Positions 61,591 through 64,000 of a stretch of DNA of 64,000 nt are shown in pieces. The notes below the pieces were generated by a model. That model was not told the DNA's origin, did no database searches, and saw only the letters and a program-made list of their open reading frames with translations. Positions within the stretch are counted from its first letter, which is position 1, and each line of letters starts with the position of its first letter. The stretch is from Paenibacillus mucilaginosus 3016 (GTDB taxonomy: Bacteria > Bacillota > Bacilli > Paenibacillales > NBRC-103111). The position numbers and the translations under genes were made by a program. The stretch spans positions 1,382,001 through 1,446,000 of the forward strand of contig NC_016935.1 in assembly GCF_000250655.1 (NCBI RefSeq), written 5' to 3'.

Positions 61591-63126
61591 ATGAATAAAA
61601 AACTACAGGAAAACATTGTTTTCATTATTTCTTTGGCGATTACCCTGATCTTCATTTTGTGGGGAGTCTTCTTCACCGATAATCTCGCCAAAGTTACTGA
61701 TGCCATTTATAACGGTTCAATCGATTACCTTGGATGGGTTTATCTAAGCGCCACTTTATTTTTTGTCGTGTTCTCGATTTACTTGCTGTTCTCCAAATAC
61801 GGGAATATTCGCCTGGGCAAAAAAACGGATACTCCCGATTTCAAAACAGGGTCTTGGCTCGCCATGCTGTTCGGCGCTGGGATGGGAATCGGGATTGTGT
61901 ACTGGAGCGTAGCCGAGCCCGTCACCCATTATACGAATCCCCCTATAGGCGAACCCTACACGATAGAAGCGGCCAATACGGCAATGAAGTATACCTTCTT
62001 CCATTGGGGCCTCGATCCATGGGGCATCTATGCGGTTATCGGGTTAGCCCTTGCTTTTTTTCAATATAACAGAAAGCTGCCTGCAGCCATCAGTTCGTCG
62101 TTCCAGCCCATATTGGGCCACAGAATTAACGGACCGATAGGGAAAACAATCGATGTGCTCTCGATCTTTGCTACGGTATTCGGCATCGCCACGTCTCTAG
62201 GTCTGGGCGCCATGCAGGTTACGGCCGGGATGCATGCCATTTTCGGCATTCCTAATCTTCTGTTCGTCCAGCTCATTGTCATAGCCGTGGCGACCGTGCT
62301 TTTTATCATCTCGATCAATACAGGGCTGGAAAAGGGAATTCAGTATTTGTCGAACGCGGCGATGATTTTATCATTTGCCATCATGGCGCTGATTCTGCTT
62401 GTAGGCCCAACCATGGCGGTTATTAAAGTCTTCTTCAATACCACAGGGATCTACCTAAGCGACTTTTTACATATGAGCTTAAGGCTGAAGCCCTTCGGGG
62501 AAGGCGAGTGGATCGCGTCATGGACCTTATTTTATTGGGCATGGTGGATTGCTTGGGCCCCTTTTGTCGGCATGTTTATCGCTCGCGTCTCGAAAGGAAG
62601 AACCATCCGGGAATTCGTTATCGGCGTTCTGATCGTTCCCACAATCGGTACATGCCTCTGGATGTCCGTATTTGGCGGCTCCGCCCTGTCCATTGTTATC
62701 GATTCCGGTAACCATGATCTGGCCAAAGCCATTACGGAAGATGTATCGTTGTCGATATTTACCTTTTTCGATCACCTTCCGTTGAGCACGCTGCTGAGCC
62801 TGCTCGGGTTTGCCGTGGTCGCGATTTATTACATCACCGTTGCCGATACCGCTACCTTTGTTCTGGGGATGCTAAGTGAAGGCGGAACACTTAATCCTTC
62901 CGGTAAAATCAAAGTGACATGGGGTATCATACAATCGGCGGTAGCCGCGGTATTGCTGCTCGCTGGAGGCTTAAACGTCTTGCAGACGGCTTCCATCGCC
63001 GCGGCTCTCCCCTTTGCGATCATTATGGTCGTCATGTGCTTCTCCCTGCTCAAAGGTCTAAAAAAGGAGCTCGAAATCCAGCAGCCTGCCAAGAGAGGCG
63101 GACAATTAAACAAAGACGTGAAGTAA
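61591..63126 (+). CDS. opuD: BCCT-family compatible-solute transporter (OpuD/BetL-like)
   Basis: 511 residues with about twelve membrane helices. The family signature FYWAWWIAWAPFVGMFIARVSKGRTIREF is intact, as are GMGIGIVYWSVAEP and the amphipathic region FGIATSLGLGAMQV. Such transporters use sodium or protons to import glycine betaine or similar osmoprotectants under salt stress. ATG 61591 follows GGGGG; the frame is open slightly upstream. A strong terminator follows. The gene symbol is by family resemblance; exact substrate is not certain. Confidence 0.92.
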   Translation: MNKKLQENIVFIISLAITLIFILWGVFFTDNLAKVTDAIYNGSIDYLGWVYLSATLFFVVFSIYLLFSKYGNIRLGKKTDTPDFKTGSWLAMLFGAGMGIGIVYWSVAEPVTHYTNPPIGEPYTIEAANTAMKYTFFHWGLDPWGIYAVIGLALAFFQYNRKLPAAISSSFQPILGHRINGPIGKTIDVLSIFATVFGIATSLGLGAMQVTAGMHAIFGIPNLLFVQLIVIAVATVLFIISINTGLEKGIQYLSNAAMILSFAIMALILLVGPTMAVIKVFFNTTGIYLSDFLHMSLRLKPFGEGEWIASWTLFYWAWWIAWAPFVGMFIARVSKGRTIREFVIGVLIVPTIGTCLWMSVFGGSALSIVIDSGNHDLAKAITEDVSLSIFTFFDHLPLSTLLSLLGFAVVAIYYITVADTATFVLGMLSEGGTLNPSGKIKVTWGIIQSAVAAVLLLAGGLNVLQTASIAAALPFAIIMVVMCFSLLKGLKKELEIQQPAKRGGQLNKDVK

Positions 63127-63203
63127 TTGCAGCATGCGCTCCCCTTCAGGTAAAAAGGCGAAAGGCCATCCTCATGTAAGAAACCTTAAATATTCGCGCA
63201 ATT

Positions 63204-63240
63204 GCAAAAAAATCCTTGACCCTAGTCGAGGATTTTTTTC
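63204..63240 (+). terminator. Strong intrinsic terminator after the BCCT gene
   Basis: AAAAAAATCCT(TGA) with (TCG)AGGATTTTTTT around a short loop. In 63241-63450 only a CGCAGCT/AGCTGCG hairpin near 63390-63420, in the 3' flank of the transposase, is seen. Confidence 0.85.
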
Positions 63241-63450
63241 GTTTCAGGGGTCTAGTGTCCAAATTGGCGGCGTTTGGCTCGGGAATGGGGTCAAGTTCTT
63301 GTCAAAAAAAATGTCGGGTAGGTATCCGCGTTACGCTACCCTGAAAATAACTCATAGCGTATAGCCTAAAAAGGCAGCACGAAACTAGGCGCAGCTGCTT
63401 CAATTTTTTAAAAGCTGCGTCTTCCTCCAAGTAATGATGTTATTTCAGAA

Positions 63451-64000
63451 CTAAGATACTTCGGTAGTGGCCAAAGTAACAGAGTATCCTAAGTTTTCTA
63501 ACTTTCGAACCGTCTGTCTGACAATGGCGTCTTGCTTTCGCTTCTCAAAGTAATCAGAGCCTAAATCCGTGTAATCTTCCTGGCGTGTTATCAGATGGTA
63601 TGCAATAGTCATGATGGAGTGAGCAACTGCAACAGCTGCTCTATGTCCGCCTTTACGGGCTGCAATGCGTCTATACTGAGCACCGAGGTAGTTGTTCGAT
63701 CCTCGAATGGAATGGGAAGCTTCAATGAGGGCAGAGCGGAGGTACTTGTTGCCTTTTCGGGTTTTGGAGGGTTTGCGCTTACCTGCACTCTCATTATGCC
63801 CCGGCACAAGGCCGATCCACGAGCAGAGGTGTGGTGCACTCGGGAAACGGGAGGCGATATCGGTGCCGATTTCAGCCAGGATTTGCTCAGCGGTCCGTCT
63901 GGCGACCCCTGGAATGGTATCCAGGCGATCCAGATCTTGCTGAAAAGGGTCGAGCCGTTTGGCTACCTCCATATCCAGTTCGGAAATCTGTTCATTTAGG
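63451..64000 (-). CDS. IS110-family transposase D, 3' part (start outside window)
   Basis: The last 183 or so codons of an IS116/IS110/IS902-type transposase, read on the minus strand and open to the window edge (LNEQISELDMEVAKRL...). The Transposase_20 domain shows TIPGVARRTAEQILAEIG, the aromatic-glycine segment SWIGLVPGHNESAGKRK and LRSALIEASHSI. It is a different subfamily from copies A, B and C. The visible part is intact. Confidence 0.9.
   Translation of the reverse strand, partial: LNEQISELDMEVAKRLDPFQQDLDRLDTIPGVARRTAEQILAEIGTDIASRFPSAPHLCSWIGLVPGHNESAGKRKPSKTRKGNKYLRSALIEASHSIRGSNNYLGAQYRRIAARKGGHRAAVAVAHSIMTIAYHLITRQEDYTDLGSDYFEKRKQDAIVRQTVRKLENLGYSVTLATTEVS

Overview
The window looks like a Paenibacillus chromosome (phylum Bacillota). 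This is inferred from gene content: large membrane-bound and response-regulator AraC proteins of the YesS/YesN type, a YesM-type histidine kinase, long solute-binding lipoproteins with ABC permeases but no local ATPase, a three-SLH surface glucanase, a secreted lichenase, strong AGGAGG ribosome sites and cre-like operators. No rRNA, tRNA, CRISPR array or replication origin was seen.

Region 1 (1-7300) is rich in IS110-family elements: a decayed copy cut by the window edge, an intact divergent copy on the minus strand, and a near-intact copy with one in-frame TGA. Between them sit a VOC protein and a Mef-like macrolide efflux gene. The efflux gene is preceded by an eight-residue leader, MTHSMRLR, the start of the classical ErmD leader peptide. 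Both types of IS110 carry a matching non-coding block 3' of the transposase, a candidate bridge/seek RNA.

Region 2 (7300-16450) is the most unusual part: about a dozen small, functionally unrelated accessory genes (SnoaL-like, GNAT, lipoprotein, SDR/MerR pair, VOC, DinB, AraC/GyrI-like, RidA-like, several unknowns), nearly all on the plus strand. Most are followed by a copy of a 70-95 bp repeat. The repeat has 15-bp direct-repeat-like ends (CATTGAAGTAACGGG), a small hairpin (CTATC..GGGAAC..GATAG) and a GC-rich hairpin with a variable core. Several copies lead directly into an extended -10 promoter for the next gene. The layout resembles an integron cassette array, but the repeat is not a recognisable attC and no tyrosine recombinase is in view. 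Further copies lie at 35.1, 55.8 and 59.9 kb. One gene (GNAT, 7995-8552) has very high GC, as in actinobacteria.

Region 3 (16744-34660) is a carbohydrate locus: membrane AraC regulator, solute-binding lipoprotein, a broken IS1182-type insertion, a GH28-like beta-helix protein, two permeases, a second solute-binding lipoprotein, and a 2267-residue secreted multidomain protein with an alginate-lyase-like N-terminus. cre-like sites precede the GH28-like gene and the giant gene.

Region 4 (35532-52376) fits beta-glucan use: LacI regulator, binding protein, two permeases, GH1 beta-glucosidase, a 1611-residue SLH-GH16-CBM surface glucanase, then a YesM/YesN two-component pair divergent from an orphan binding lipoprotein, and a secreted GH16 lichenase.

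Region 5 (52400-64000) holds decayed remnants, a truncated CBO0543-like gene, a YcaQ-family DNA glycosylase, another VOC gene with a repeat, a secreted RCC1-FN3-cohesin-dockerin protein, a broken unknown gene, an unknown 224-residue protein beside a BCCT osmolyte transporter, and the 3' part of a fourth IS110-family transposase running off the window.
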